Origin: Filobasidium wieringae
Lineage: Eukaryota; Basidiomycota; Tremellomycetes; Filobasidiales; Filobasidiaceae
Assembly: GCA_001600055.1 (NCBI GenBank)
Contig: BCIV01000016.1
Coordinates: forward strand, 62,001-126,000
DNA length: 64,000 nucleotides
Reading direction: 5' to 3'
The translations under genes and the position numbers were made by a program. Position 1 is the stretch's first letter. Each line of letters starts with the position of its first letter. The notes below the pieces were generated by a model. It was not told the DNA's origin and did no database searches. It saw nothing but the letters and a program-made list of their open reading frames with translations. Of this stretch, positions 1 to 12,115 are shown piece by piece.

Positions 1-323
1 TCGTACAACTCTTGGAAGCCGAAGACGAGACCCTGACCAACAACATCCGCGCATCCCCCATCCTGCTCACACAGGTGAAACAACTCGCCTTACAGTCGCC
101 TGGCGCGCGATCACAAAACAGTAGTCCAGGTCGAAGGGGCTCGGCTTCGGAAGACGAGGGGAGCACGGGCGAAGGCGGAACTGCCGAAATCTCTTCCCTC
201 GCCAGGCGGATCCTCAACCTGGTCGAGGGTGGCTCGGACCTAGAGGGGAACGGCGAAAAGGGCGATCATGCTGCATTACGCGCGAGCGTACACCAAGCTC
301 TTAACGGGCAACAACAGTACTGA
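1..323 (+). CDS. 3' end of an unidentified gene (partial)
   Basis: The reading frame is open from the left window edge to a TGA at 321-323, giving about 106 C-terminal residues. The segment is rich in Ser, Gly and Glu, with a helical-looking stretch (TLTNNIRASPILLTQVK) before an acidic serine tract and a second helical stretch (ISSLARRILNLV). No domain is recognised. The gene extends left of the window, so its start and any upstream introns are not visible. The coding sense is supported by steady composition and the absence of stops; the function is unknown. Confidence 0.55.
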   Translation, partial: VQLLEAEDETLTNNIRASPILLTQVKQLALQSPGARSQNSSPGRRGSASEDEGSTGEGGTAEISSLARRILNLVEGGSDLEGNGEKGDHAALRASVHQALNGQQQY

Positions 324-1891
324 GCGTCCACGATGTAGCAAACCTCGCCCTTCCCCTCCCCCTTCGATCACCCTCATCCATACCCCTTCCCCGTACGAAC
401 ACGCTTTTATCACACTCATACTGCGTATTATCCCTTTGTCACGATTCGTTATGCCCTTTTGGCTGTTTGTCTTATTTGCGTTTGTACATGAACAAGGAAT
501 AATTCCAATGATATACGAGCAGGAAGAGCGTCGACCACTGGTTCTCTGTAGGATGGGTCGCACCATCCTGGAAGGGCCGACCTATACCTCGGTCTGGACG
601 GAGCAAACACGTTAGCACGGGGTTCGAGATGTGGTTGTAATAGGTGATCGCCTTGTTGCTCGGAGGTCGTTCGATAAGTAGGTAGACAATGACCTCAGAA
701 TCATATACGATTGAGATGACGACTATCAGTCTCACTAACTCACAGTTTTGTCTTCTTGGTTGTCAGCATTTCATCTGCACGTGCTTATTGCAAAAGCCCG
801 TGGGAAGGTGTCTTTATGATTCAAGTTTCAAAATTCAAGTCTCGAAATGATCTCACGGCACCTTTGTCCCTGCTGCGGTACTCTGAAACGGACTGAACTG
901 GTTGATGGTTCGATGGCGCCAGGCACAAGACAGTCATGTTTGGATGGTTTTCCAATCACAGTTGATGAATTCACGCCATTTAGCTGTGGCGGCGGGTGAA
1001 ACCTTCATGACGGACCCAAAGTAGTCAGCTTTTCGCTATTGCGTTGAAAAGCTCAATGTACCAGCGTTCGGACGATTTTCTTTTGGAACTGCCAGGAATC
1101 TACTTTCCTCGAAGGCCAAAAAGAAAGATCGTCGCGTGACTTTTTCTCTAGATCGCGCCTATCATCCCTTTCTCTCTGCCACTCTTGAGTATGGCGATTG
1201 TCCCTTTCTTCCTGCCTTTCTTGATTGCACTGATTGCTCCTTTCTGAAAGATATGGAATAAACAGCCGGTGCAAGATTAGGTTAAGGAACTCTAAACCAT
1301 ATCTTCTGTCATATTCCGCGACTATAACTAAGGCACCGATCTGGAACCAAAGTTTCTCCCTAAACCCTCTTTTTGTGATTCCCTGGGAAGACTGTCTCAA
1401 TAGGTCAATACCTTGGCGGGTAGGCGCTGGGTGATTACAATATGCATACAGGCACGTATCTCAGCGCCTTGGGCAGGTTCTTCAAATCCCCCGGTGCCAA
1501 ACCTGCGGAACGTGAGTTTACGGCCAGCAACTCCCAATGTTTACTGTGTCACTTGGTGGATACCTTTTCAAACCAAGGTAACACTCTAGACGAAACAGTG
1601 AACAACGCTATACCAGTAGTTACTGGCTGGAGCGGATTTTCCCCTGATCGTCGCTAAGGATATAAAGAATCCAGTTGAACGACTATTGCTCAAAACGATA
1701 TGGTTGAGCATATTTGTCGAAGCTGATTTCGAAAGTGGTATTGGCCAAGATTTCAACTGGGTAATTCACAATTCACGCGCAAAGGCAGCACGTCCGATCT
1801 AAGCTCTTGCGATTTTGTTGCTGAAATCCCTATGGTATATGCCTGGCTAAACCGCCTTGTTACAACTGATTGTTTCTGTCTGCGCGAGTAT
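324..1891. other. Non-coding stretch, no convincing gene
   Basis: These 1.6 kb separate the 3' ends of two convergent genes. A minus-strand frame at 1053-1400 encodes a charged, coiled-coil-like stretch rich in Arg, Glu and Gln, but no upstream exon with a start could be joined to it. Nothing else was recognised. Confidence 0.5.
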
Positions 1892-4800
1892 TCACCCCTT
1901 GTCATTACACTGGTAACCTTTGCTTTCCGCCACCTCGCAATGTTGTCTGGTGAGTTTCATTCCCATGGAATCGCCTGACCCTTGCCTTACATTCCTTACT
2001 ACCGGAGCATCCTGGTATAGTCGCGATGCCACAGGATCTACGAACCGTCTAATTCTGCCAGAGATATTCAAACCTAGCGCGTAAATCAAGCAGACTCCGT
2101 AGATTGCTGGTACTATAGCTAACGCGTATCTGGTGTTGTGACCTTGATGAATTTCGATAGCGTATCCAACGGGCGGCCACACACCGCCACCGCAGATGGC
2201 CATTACTAAACCGGTAGAAACGAGCTTGGTGTGTCTTCCCATTCCACGTAGCGTTATAGCGAAAAGAGTTGGAAAGATTGGCGCTTCAAAGAAGAATACC
2301 AGTATACCCAGTGCCACTGGTCCATCTCCGTCAGGTAGCGCTATCGTCAAGATTGAGCACAAGAGAGATCCGACGAAGCATAGACCAAGCAGTATCCGAG
2401 GAGGAAATCGGAGGTATAGAATTCCTGCTGCAAGAAACCTCGAAAACGAAAAGATGCCTCTTCCAATTGATTGGAGATCGAACGCGTCGGTACTGGAAGG
2501 TCTGCGCGGACAGTCAGCGACAGCATTTCGGCCTGAAACGCCGACTTACCCTTGGCGGACTTGAGTGATAAAATTGAACCAGAAATAGCTGGTACTCTCT
2601 TGAGCGCCTAGGTACATCATCATCACAAAGATACCCGATCCCGCCACCAGTATTTTCACCGGAACGTTGAATACCTTTGCGTTCAGATCCAGTCCAGAGA
2701 TAGCCGCTCGATCTTCAGCCAGATCTTGCAATTCCTGATCATCCACCTCGTTCAACGGCATATAGTAGAAAGCCACGCTCAAAGCGATCACCGCGATAGC
2801 TACAGCTAGATAACACCATTCGGTATCTATCAGCTTGTTACGGGACTTGACTCCGCGGAACAAAGCTTTATGTGCCAGTACAGGGGAGATCACGCTCGCT
2901 ACCCCTTGAATAGCTTGAGCGAAATTCAACCGACATTCACTGAGATGATCCGGTCCGGCTACGGCCACGAACAGATTGGCGGCGACTTCTAAACAGGAAA
3001 GTCCTGCAGCCAGCATGAGGTTGCTAATGAAGAAACCTATCCAAGTATGCGGTAATCAGCATGTCGAATGCTATCACAACAGTACCTCTATTCGCTCACC
3101 GGCAAACGACATGATAACGCTGCTTGGCCAAAAGGCCATCGCGCCACAAGCGAATAACCAAAGTCCACAAATAAAAGTCGCTTTGAAAGGTCGAGATCCG
3201 CTTCGCGTGATGACCCAGTAGCCAACGAGACAAGGCCCAAGAAGGTATCCACACCAATAGGCCGAATAGAATGCTAATGATTTCCCTTCCGAGAAATTTA
3301 GGATTGTTTCGATTTGAGAGTTCAACGATCCGAGCAGTCCGTACCTGAGAACAAAGACGGGTTAATTCGATCATCGACCTGCATGCACCTCTTCAACTCA
3401 CGCGAAACCCCAGACGAAGAACAAGCTCGAAACTACACGACCGACTCAATCAGTCTCCGCTCGTATCGATCTGATTCACCCAAAAACGCACCGCTAATGA
3501 TAGGCCAAAACGCCTCCCTCGAGGACAACTTGATCAAAGCCCTCCCATTATCCAAATTGACGAAATCCGAAAAGGCCGTATCAGGTCCCTGACTCCCCTG
3601 TCCAGTCGCCCCCGTGACCGCACTCCCAAAGGTCAGCATGGTCATCCTCCTCTTCCTCGTCCGAACGGGATAAAGCTCCCCTTGTCCCATAGGGGAAAGA
3701 ACCGCTGCGGGTTGCGGGACGATCCGGAACCCATGATCCTGATCCACTCGAGGGGTTGAGGTAGGTGGTTGACCTAGACCGTCGATCTCCGCTTCCGAAA
3801 GGGCTAGGAAATCCATAAAGTCCATATCGGCCAGATCGACCGTTCTCATCTTCTCATCCCCTGTTGCGGGAGCGGTTCCGGGGGGATGCAAAGTGCTGGA
3901 AACGGAATCGGATGTGCTTGAGGGGTCGACGACGGTGATACTATCCCTACTCGGACGATCTTCCGTCATTTGGATCGATGCTTCGTTGACGGGGGCGAGA
4001 TCGTGCATGACCCCGTTGGCACGTAAGATCCCAAGTCCCATAAATGCCTTTCTCTCCGAACCCTCCACGGTCGTCTTTCTTTCCACTTCTTGAGAAACCC
4101 TCATCCCTTTCGCAGACAAGTTCTTGGGCGAACCTCCCGCCCCGTTCACCTGAGGGGGCGGAAGTTCTACCCTACTCCCCCAAGCCTTCGGGTTGATCTT
4201 CTTCATCAAAGGCTTCAAGACCAGTATACTAGCGCATATCAACCCCGTATTGACCTCGACCGCACTCCACATATAACTATAAGCGGCATTGTAGGCGAAA
4301 TCGACCGGACGAACGTGATCCCCTTGTCCAGGTGTCGGAGCGGATTGTTCCAATACGTGTTGATACAATGCCGTCTGGAGGTAAGCGATCCTGATGACGT
4401 CCACGATGGCGACGAACAAGCCGGTACAGAAGGTCCCTACGATGACGTATTTCTGCTTCTTCTCCATCCTGATGCCGGTAATGATGGGGAGGGGGAGTAA
4501 GACTATTGCCAGATCCGTGATGACGTTCACGGGGGCGGAGCATAGGTAGAGATAAACGAGGTTTATACATTGATCGTCTTCCCCCGTGGTAGTCAACTTG
4601 ACGGCGTTCCCTACGGGTCTGCACTGGAAGACGTTCAGGAAAGTCAGGACTATTCCTGCGGTTGTTACGAGCGCCATCAAGGCCCAGGCCGCTCGGCGAA
4701 AGGAGATGTTGAGGGGGGAAGACATTCGGATGTAGAGGATAAGGATGGATGTTTTGGTGAGTAAGAGGATGGGGTTGTAGGTTATTGAGAAGACGTATTC

Positions 4801-5166
4801 TGAGCGTTTGAGCGGGAGGAGAGAGGTAGTTGGCGTATCTGAGTCAAGAGAAGCTAGCATCAGCCATGAGGAACATCCGTAGTTGGACCAGAACTGACCG
4901 GCATCTCGTATGCCTAGACCATGTCTCGCAGCGAACATGATAGCGAAAGACAACGCAAAGGCCAAGCACTACGACCGATCTCTCCATCAGCTGAAGCCGC
5001 TTCATACAGAGAGTCCCTTACTGACCCAAGCTATGCCCATGAACCCATCATCCCAGTCAAACTTGCGAGTGACCCATAGTCTGGATATCATCCTCATCCC
5101 CACGAACACCGTGGCAAGGATGAAGAAGACGAGCGTGACGGCGAACACGGCATCGCTACGCGACAT
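1892..5166 (-). CDS. Fungal rhodopsin-domain protein fused to a fucose-permease-like MFS transporter
   Basis: The model is seven exons: 5166-5026, 4968-4899, 4838-3480, 3432-3402, 3344-3100, 3036-2550 and 2501-1892, giving 980 aa with all phases closing. Residues 1 to about 270 form a seven-helix fungal rhodopsin-type domain as in PTH11/SAT4-like proteins. A typical core is the DWDDGFMGIAW start, SFAIMFAARHGLG and the conserved YNPILLLTKTSILILYIRM helix. A long Ser/Thr/Pro-rich cytosolic linker follows. From about residue 515 an MFS domain of the FucP/glucose-galactose symporter type begins: SLFFVWGFAYGLLGSLN, then YSAYWCGYLLGP, and SCLEVAANLFVAVAGP. The join passes through two short introns (3479-3433 and 3401-3345), and neither half has its own start or stop there. 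It may sense and import a sugar or related solute; that role is inference. Confidence 0.88.
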
Positions 5167-6459
5167 GGTTGGTTGGAGATTGTAGCGTGCTCAGAGGAGA
5201 AGATTATGGCGAGTACATTGTAGGTGTCCAGAGTGTTGAGGTGTGTGGGATGTCGAGTGAAGAGGACAACGACTGGGTGAAGTGACCTACTTTGGGCTGT
5301 GGGGCTCCCGACCGAACCGAACGGAACCGTGTCAGCCAATCGAACATCCGCTGATCGACCAACCCGCGGATGCAAATCTCTTTGTTCCCCGAACAGCCAC
5401 AAAGCGGAAGCAATCAGCGCCATCTCGGAGCCGAAAGACCATCCTATGCCCGAACTTGCCTTGATATGCATCACCAGCACGTACGAGTATTTACGCTAGC
5501 TTACTGGTCGGCTCACTCATACTTCCAGGCCATTCCCCATGAAGTTTTTCAAACCCTGGACTCCCTTTCACTGCCTCTACCACTTGCAAACGCCTCTCTT
5601 CGTCATACCAGCATCTCTCGGTCTCTTCCCTTCACACGCCCTTTGTTTTGGAAAGCGCTTTTTGACACATCAACCATCAGCACGATCTGATAATCTATTG
5701 GATTGTAACCGCCTAAAGTACAACGAACGTCTTGTCTTGAGGAGCAAATGAATTCAGGTCCCATGAGGCGACCGATTGATCGTTGTCACTCAAGGCGGGG
5801 GACAAGCTTTCTGAAGACTGGCCATCGAGAGTTTGGGAGTTGGGTAGTACTGACGGCTGAGGATAGATCGGAATATTATTCTATCCTGGCGGTCGTATCT
5901 TGATTGATTCTACCTGCAATCATTGTCGAAGAGCTAACTCGAAACAGTTTTAGCCCTATATCTCCACTTAGGATGTAGCTTGCTTTGTCTACCTGATGAC
6001 GTCGTCATCCTCCCATCTCAACCCGCGATCCTTATAGATAACCTACATCGCATTATACCTGCCCTTTCATGATCCAGAATCGCATTCCAACGAAATCACG
6101 GGTTTCAGGCATCATGTCTCGTGCCCGCGCCACTTGTATCCTCCTGAACCGAAGGCTTGATTCACTGCGCGAAAGCGTCTTACCACGGAATCCGGGTTGT
6201 TTGGTGAAAGATGGCACCTTGTATTGTTTCGAAGCTTCATCTATAAAGACCACATCCTTCTCTCACCGGAGTCAGCAAAACAGCGACCGGACAAGCAGCG
6301 ACCAGGAGTTGCCTCGAGTTTACTAGAATCGGCAGCATGGTCCTAACATCAAGGACCGACCAGTAAATATCGATTCATCGATGCCCTTTCTATCATAGCA
6401 GTAGATCTGTACCGTTTCTTCTGATAGAGAAGCTACCAGTCGCTAGGTCATATGATACA
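5167..6459. other. Upstream region of the rhodopsin/MFS gene, no gene seen
   Basis: The ATG of the fusion gene lies at 5166, so 5167 onward holds its promoter. Several overlapping short frames exist on both strands but none has intron structure or recognisable protein features. No regulatory motif is claimed. Confidence 0.5.
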
Positions 6460-6816
6460 TCAAGACCGTTTATAATTCTGCGTACTTCGCAACGCCACCC
6501 ACACGGCCATGTTGATGTTCTTATTATCACTTGCGCAATCTTTAGACAAATCTTCTTTAATCTCCTCCAGGCTCTTATCATGATACTTCCGCTGCTTAGC
6601 GTGCTCGAGGAAATGCTTTCCCTCCTCTTTCTTCCGATCCATCAAAAATGCCGAGAAGAAACCTATCGCCTCGCGAAGCGCAACGTCATAAGGTGGTCCC
6701 AGAATTTTGTGAAGCAGAGAAACTGCTGGCAGCCTGGGAACCAAACTCAGTCTACTGGACCATATGTGCCAACAGAGCAAAGTTGAGCGCAGGCTTACGT
6801 TTGAAGAATAGGACAT
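6460..6816 (-). pseudogene. Member of the local small-protein family, probably broken
   Basis: This is one copy of the paralogue array. It starts like its relatives: a tiny exon (6816-6799, MSYSSN), a phase-0 GTAAGC donor and an acceptor at 6734. The serine-rich start of exon 2 (AASSFSASQNSGTT) then runs into TGA at 6688-6686. The helical part that resembles the family (KHFLEHAKQRKYHDKSLEEI) continues to 6460 in a different frame. One frameshift would explain this. Read without splicing, the frame is open for 118 residues, so an expressed, altered protein cannot be ruled out. Function unknown. Confidence 0.45.
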
Positions 6817-7534
6817 GTTTTCTGTTGATTACGGTGTGAATAGCGTTTTACAAACCTGAATGCAGATATGATCGTTGTTGAACCCTTTACTATTCTGTTA
6901 TATAGATGCTGTAGACGATATCAGAGCTTCGTTTTGAAGAATCTCTTGCTTCCTTTGATCTCCTTGAAACTGCCTGAGCGAGTTACAGCGGCGCGGACGA
7001 CACGGAGCAAACGGCTGTCCCGGTGCCAACCAAAATGCTATGATAGATCTATGTCAGGTCTGATACCCGGAACTACGTCTGGTAATTCACGGATATGAAA
7101 TGGCTTCATTGAAGGATACCATGCCGGTGCCGACCGAGTCCTGCTCCAGCCACGTTATTCCAGTGGGCTCTTTGACGGTAGGAGTGGGCAAAGGGACAGG
7201 AGGAATCCACACCGCTGGTCAAGTGAGATCAAATTGAGGGAAAGGGAAGGTGATCTCATCGAGAGGGATGCCACCACCACGTCGATCCTGCTTCGGCGGG
7301 AAGGCGACTATTTACGAAAAAACTCGGCCGAGTGAAATTGTCGTACGGAGGATCACCAATTTATAGCAGCATTACTGACATATGATGAAATCTTATGATG
7401 TGTATTGATTATAGTGAATAGCTCGTACAAGATCACCAAACATGCCGCGGCCGTTTGACAATGGTCGAACGAGCGTGACTTCTCCTAATTCCTTTCGTGC
7501 ACTTATCGACGCTGACTGTTCGACACATGCGGTT
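6817..7534. other. Intergenic region, nothing recognised
   Basis: These 0.7 kb lie between the broken small-family copy and the stop of the vWA gene. No open frame above 100 residues and no repeat was seen. Confidence 0.5.
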
Positions 7535-9768
7535 TCACTGCATAGCTTGCGAATCGCCATAAGACGGAGGAACCTCCATATCCTCAAACTCTTGCATCGT
7601 AACGTCGTATCCCAGATGTCGCTTGAGGAGCTCATGAGTCACAAAACGTTCGGGCGTATTCCCCTGCGCGTCGACAAATGACACGTGGTGATTTACGTCG
7701 CTGATCCGCTGGAGTTCATTGGCATGCCTGTGATGATGAGGACATCCATCGACTCCGATCAAGAAGATTGTGACATGTGCCCAACCAAGACCAAGCAAAT
7801 CGAGTTCAAATTCGTCCATGTCTGTAGCTTCACCATCTAATAGCAATAGTAGTCGAAGCATCGGGGTTTCAGGACCAGCTTGCCACCCATATACTGGGTG
7901 ATGAATCGCCGAGGCAGAGTGTTTCCGGAAATGACGCTCTTTCACCATCTGCCAACCGGTCATGACCCGCGTCCCACCTCCGATCTGGATACTATCCCAC
8001 AAGCTATCGAGGTTCCAATGAGTAACTTCGCCAACATACTTAGCATTGGTGGAGAACGTCGTCAAGTCGTAACCCGAAGATTTGCGATCGTGATTCTGCA
8101 TCGCGTCAGTGAAGCGGCGGATAATCGCTTTCGCCACATCTGAACAGGCGCTTCAGTATGAGGCTCTACATCGCAGGAGATACTTGAACGTGCTCACCTT
8201 TGTTTTTGGGTTGGGCCGAGGTACGCTGCTTCGTGATTAGATATTTGTCATAGACTGGACTTTGAGGGATAAAGCCCATGGAGCCCGATACGTCCAACAG
8301 GATCATAGTATCATCATTGGTCGTTTCCGGACGATCGAAAGCTTTGAAAGGCGCAGGCATGACTTGTTTCGAGTACCCATCCGTGATATGTTGAACGTGG
8401 CATGTGTCGTTGCTGTCAAAGTATTCGGGTGGAGGAGCGACCGCTTTGGACATCCTTTCTCTCGCCGTCTCCAATGCGGAGATAAAGTCGGGCTTGAGCC
8501 TCGTTCCCACAGTACCTTCACGATGGTTCAGGACCCAGTACAAGCGTTCCTCTGCGGTGTCCTCATAACCACGCCATTGAGGAGTTATGCCTCTCCATCC
8601 AGCAGCACCCTCGATACTGAATTTCAACGGGTTTGAATTTTGCGTGGCCCAAGCCACCGGAATCGGTTCGAAATATCCAGCTCTCAATAGATGGAGATAC
8701 TGAATAGGCTGTCTAGCTCTAAGTTCTGCGATTTTCCTGGTCATCCCGGTCTTTTCCTGATAAATTCGAACGATCGAACGCCATTCTTCATCCGGCCATC
8801 TTCCCTGTTCTTCCTGTAAGATCGATTCTCGAAGAGGACGAGCCTTTTCGATAGCTTTCGAGTAGTTCGAGGCTTGACGCGACTCGGAGGGTTTTCTTTG
8901 CAAAGCCTGACCTATCTTGGAGAAAACCGAAGTCCGCTTTTTCAACTCTGGCTTAACAGGTGGATCGTAAGCATCGGTGGCGCTTTTGCTTGAACCTGCC
9001 TGAGGGGGTGCGTAGTCTGGCGGGCTATCCTCGTTCATGTAAGTATCGACCTTCTTGTCAGGAACTCCGCTAGTTTCCAGATCCATCTTCTTATCGTCCT
9101 TCCTATCCGAGTCTCCTTTCGAGTCGACGAAAGCCTTCTTATCGACTGATGTACGGTTCGCTCCCGGTGCAAGATCGTGGTCATCCCAGATACTGACCTT
9201 GGGCTCCTTCGCGTCGATATTAGCCTGAGCTTGCGCGTTCAGCTTGTTATTGAGTGCAATGGTCTGCGTGATCCACGTCGCATGGCTATTCGCGTTTGGA
9301 TAGCCCGACCAGCTCCCAGTGTATGGAGTTATCCAGATCTTGCTTGCATATGGGCTCGATAAGAATGTGATCGCATATCGATTATTCGGGTTATACGCAT
9401 TCTCGCCTACGCATTGATCAGCCTCTCGACTCTAGTCAGACCGTGAACTCGAGAAGATCTACCTGGGTACAGCGTAGCGGCGATCCACTCATCCTGCATC
9501 TGACTCCGGTTCCACTTCAAGTTTCTCAATTGACAAGATCCGCAACTGCATGGGAAACCTGCATCGTGCTCTGGCGGATCTATCTCCGAATTCCATATGT
9601 TGTACGAATACTGAACTCGCTGCAATAGTATTTGTGCTGATTGCTAAGGTGGAGCACAGCGTCAAGATTGTTCCGGGGTCGATCGTTGTTCTGAAAGTTA
9701 GTACTCACCTCATCGACAGCTCGGCGATCGCTCGCTTTGATTAGCGCATTGGAGTGAAGACGAGTCAT
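7535..9768 (-). CDS. von Willebrand factor A domain protein
   Basis: The model is four exons: 9768-9709, 9619-9463, 9406-8198 and 8139-7535, giving 676 aa with all phases closing. The N-terminal third holds a small Cys-containing segment (CSCGSCQLRNLKW) followed by a basidiomycete-specific region. The vWA domain starts near residue 440 with the metal-ion-dependent adhesion motif DVSGSMG (D-x-S-x-S), preceded by the typical KAFDRPE stretch. It continues through the TTFSTNA and GGGTRVMTGW blocks to the end. No signal peptide or membrane segment is visible, so it is likely intracellular. Similar proteins are common in basidiomycetes but, to my knowledge, lack an assigned role. The start is the first ATG in a short first exon; the exon junctions are clean. 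Confidence 0.85.
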
Positions 9769-10040
9769 TGTAATGCGATGTAGGATGTATGATGATGTTG
9801 TGACTGGATGAGGTGTCGAGAAAGAAAGAAGAGTGAGTGCTGCTCTACCGGAGAGCAAGTTGCAAGTTGAAGATGTCTTTATGTCTCGTTCTTATCGATC
9901 TTATCGAACCGCGCAACTCGGCATAGCGGCAGGCGATGTTCTATTCTTGGCAGCGGCCCCGCGTGCGCCTGAACTCGGCAACTTGTACCTCTGATCTGGG
10001 CGATATATATGCGGCCAACAAACCCCTTGGCAATTGGCAA
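9769..10040. other. Upstream region of the vWA gene
   Basis: This stretch holds the promoter side of the vWA gene. At about 9990-10050 it contains one copy of a diverged repeat that also occurs near 12690-12755 (shared TCTGGGCGATA and related short blocks). No gene is seen. Confidence 0.4.
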
Positions 10041-10800
10041 CTAGGCATCGCATATTTCCCTCATCGCGGCCGTACCTATTTGAGGTGGCTGAGGAGCGAA
10101 GCATGTCCATGGTGCCATATGGTCTACGTTCGGAATCAGAAGGATACACACAAGGATCGGCATCAGATCATAGGATTGCGCGCTTGTCTCAGGCCACAGT
10201 TCGCGTTTCCTCTTGGTACGTGTAAAAATGCTGATAGCGGCTTGTTCAGCTGAAACACCTATTCCTGTGCCGAAGGTTTCTGCCAAGATCCATTCGTCCG
10301 CTACCTGAAAGCAGCAGTACTCGCATATCTCTCTCTCCAATGCCTTCATATGCCCATACGTTATAGGCCTCATGCCCGGCACACGCATCATGTCCAGAGA
10401 TCTTTCGTAGTGCGCTGCACGGCGTTCATGTCCGAACGGCGGCACCCGCGTCACGGGGAGAAACTGCAAGCTATATATCCTCATATGCTCAAACAAATAG
10501 GAATTGGGAGCGATACATTTCTAGTAGATCCCATCTGACCTTGGGTTTTGCCGTCTGACATACAGCTCGCAAGACCGCACCAACTGGGCTCTATGTTGAG
10601 CCGACTCTTCAAATTGCTGCATCTGCTAGAAATCAATCTGAATCTTTTCCTCCAATGACTCGCGCGCGGAGTGCCGGCCATCTCGGCGACTTTGCTGCTT
10701 GAAGGCGACTTTTTGAATGATATTCGCGGGCTCTTGTTAGGGTCGTGAAGTACAGAAAGATATGTCAATCTATCAGGGTCAAGAGGGGACAAGGTAAATA
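10041..10800 (-). pseudogene. Probable degenerate or poorly resolved member of the small-protein family
   Basis: Reading minus, an acceptor-like TTTCTAG near 10644 is followed by a helical stretch (MQQFEESAQHRAQLVRSCEL). This resembles the third exon of the intact copy at 13075 (QYVEAQRYKFRRELV). After a possible GTCAGA donor, a second frame (10496-10041) carries a segment (MKALEREICEYCC) matching the AREELHKIL region of that copy. The stop lies much later than in relatives, and no clean first exon was found. The copy may be decayed or may have extra introns. Boundaries are approximate. Function unknown. Confidence 0.3.
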
Positions 10801-11526
10801 GCAACGGGCACCTCCTGCAATAGCAGTCTCGCGCGTACCGCTTGGATGTTTCCCGCGATATAATGGAACAGCTATTGAATCTATGGCCGACAACCTTGGA
10901 TAACATAGTCTTTATTGCGAATAAATGAAACTGACGCATGTGTGGTATAATACAGCCGGAAGCTATGAACAAACAGCGAGAACGCCCCACGACTCTCTTT
11001 TGTTCCCCCATCGTAGCGGACAGATCGCGTGTAAGAAGAACAGAAGCCATATGCATCGATATGTAGAAATCGCTTCTTTCTCATGGTCTAACTGAACATA
11101 GACAAGTTCTACAATCATTTGATGAGTTATGAGAAAAGTGACGAGTTATCCTTCATCATAGGCTTGTACTACCTTTTCAGTCATAACCCGCCTGATGTAG
11201 CCAGCGTATGATGATGATCATGGATGTCCTGGAAATGGACCGACGTGTCTCGGTAGGCAGGCAGACATCCTTCGCAAAGCAGCTCTAGGTATCAAAACCT
11301 CTCGTGGGGAAGAACGCGACAGTAAGAACAATATGATACGAGACAATCGGGGTTACTGTCCCGAAGCTACACGACCGCCACCTTCGCCTTGAGTAAGTAG
11401 TAGCAAATTGCTGAGCGAGATTTCCTCCACTGTTCTCCCAGCTTATCACTCAGGGTCATAGGCGCGATACGACTTTACTATCTTTATTCACTAAGAATCT
11501 CATCATCGAGGATTACAATCATGCCC
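10801..11526. other. Intergenic region, nothing firm
   Basis: A minus-strand frame covers much of 10481-11056 but shows no family motif, start context or domain, and is not called as a gene. The rest, to the stop of the next family member, has no recognisable feature. Confidence 0.4.
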
Positions 11527-12115
11527 TTATGATTGGTCATTACGATGTTCGGCGTTTACAAGGAGCCAGTACAAGGTGTAGTAATAACCTAGACCAAGTT
11601 GACACTCTTCAATGCTGCGATGCAGTGCGCGGCAAGTGGGGAGATCCAAGGTGACGTTAGGGTCGCCAATAATCTCCTGCACCTCCTTGCACCGCCTCAG
11701 ATCTTCCTTCAACTTTTCCCTATATTCGTTGTACTTTGCCTCGATTTGCTCGTCAGTATATTCCTCCCAACTGCTATGATATTTCCGACACATAGAAAGG
11801 AATTCTTTGTGTCTCCTTTCCCATTTTTCGGTTTTTCTACCCTCATAAACGCATCTTTCGGCAGTAAGAAATTCATGCGCGGGAAAGCGGCCATAATTGG
11901 CCTTCATGACCGATTCGTAGATATCATCGAAGGTGAGCGGAGACATACTGAGTCCTGAAGACTCGCGCGACGCTGTGTCGGACTTTCCGGAAGATAGGAC
12001 GATAAGATCAACATTTTCGTCCATGAAGCTGACTGACGCTCACTGTGTCATATGTATCTGCATTTCCGCCCGTGCCCTTCGATGATGAGTCCTCGCTTGA
12101 CTGGAAAGAGGACAT
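11527..12115 (-). CDS. Small serine-rich/helical family protein, intact copy
   Basis: The model is two exons, 12115-12044 and 11982-11527, giving 175 aa with phases closing. Exon 1 encodes a short serine-rich leader (MSSFQSSEDSSSKG). The intron (GTGAGC...AAAG) is phase 0, as in the other copies. The second exon begins with another Ser-rich stretch and continues as a highly charged helical region with FDDIYESV, EFLTAERC and KEFLSMCRKYH. It ends in an aromatic cluster (GLGYYYTLYWLL). No signal peptide, membrane anchor or known domain was recognised. The copy at 13075 has the same length and layout. Function unknown; placement in the family rests on shared architecture and short motifs. Confidence 0.65.

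Noticed and set aside
1053..1400. Minus-strand 115-codon frame with a charged, coiled-coil-like composition
   Set aside because: No start exon, splice partner or conserved motif; an in-frame stop lies shortly upstream.
10481..11056. Minus-strand 191-codon frame
   Set aside because: Its sequence lacks family motifs; the family-like segment in the same place is in another frame.
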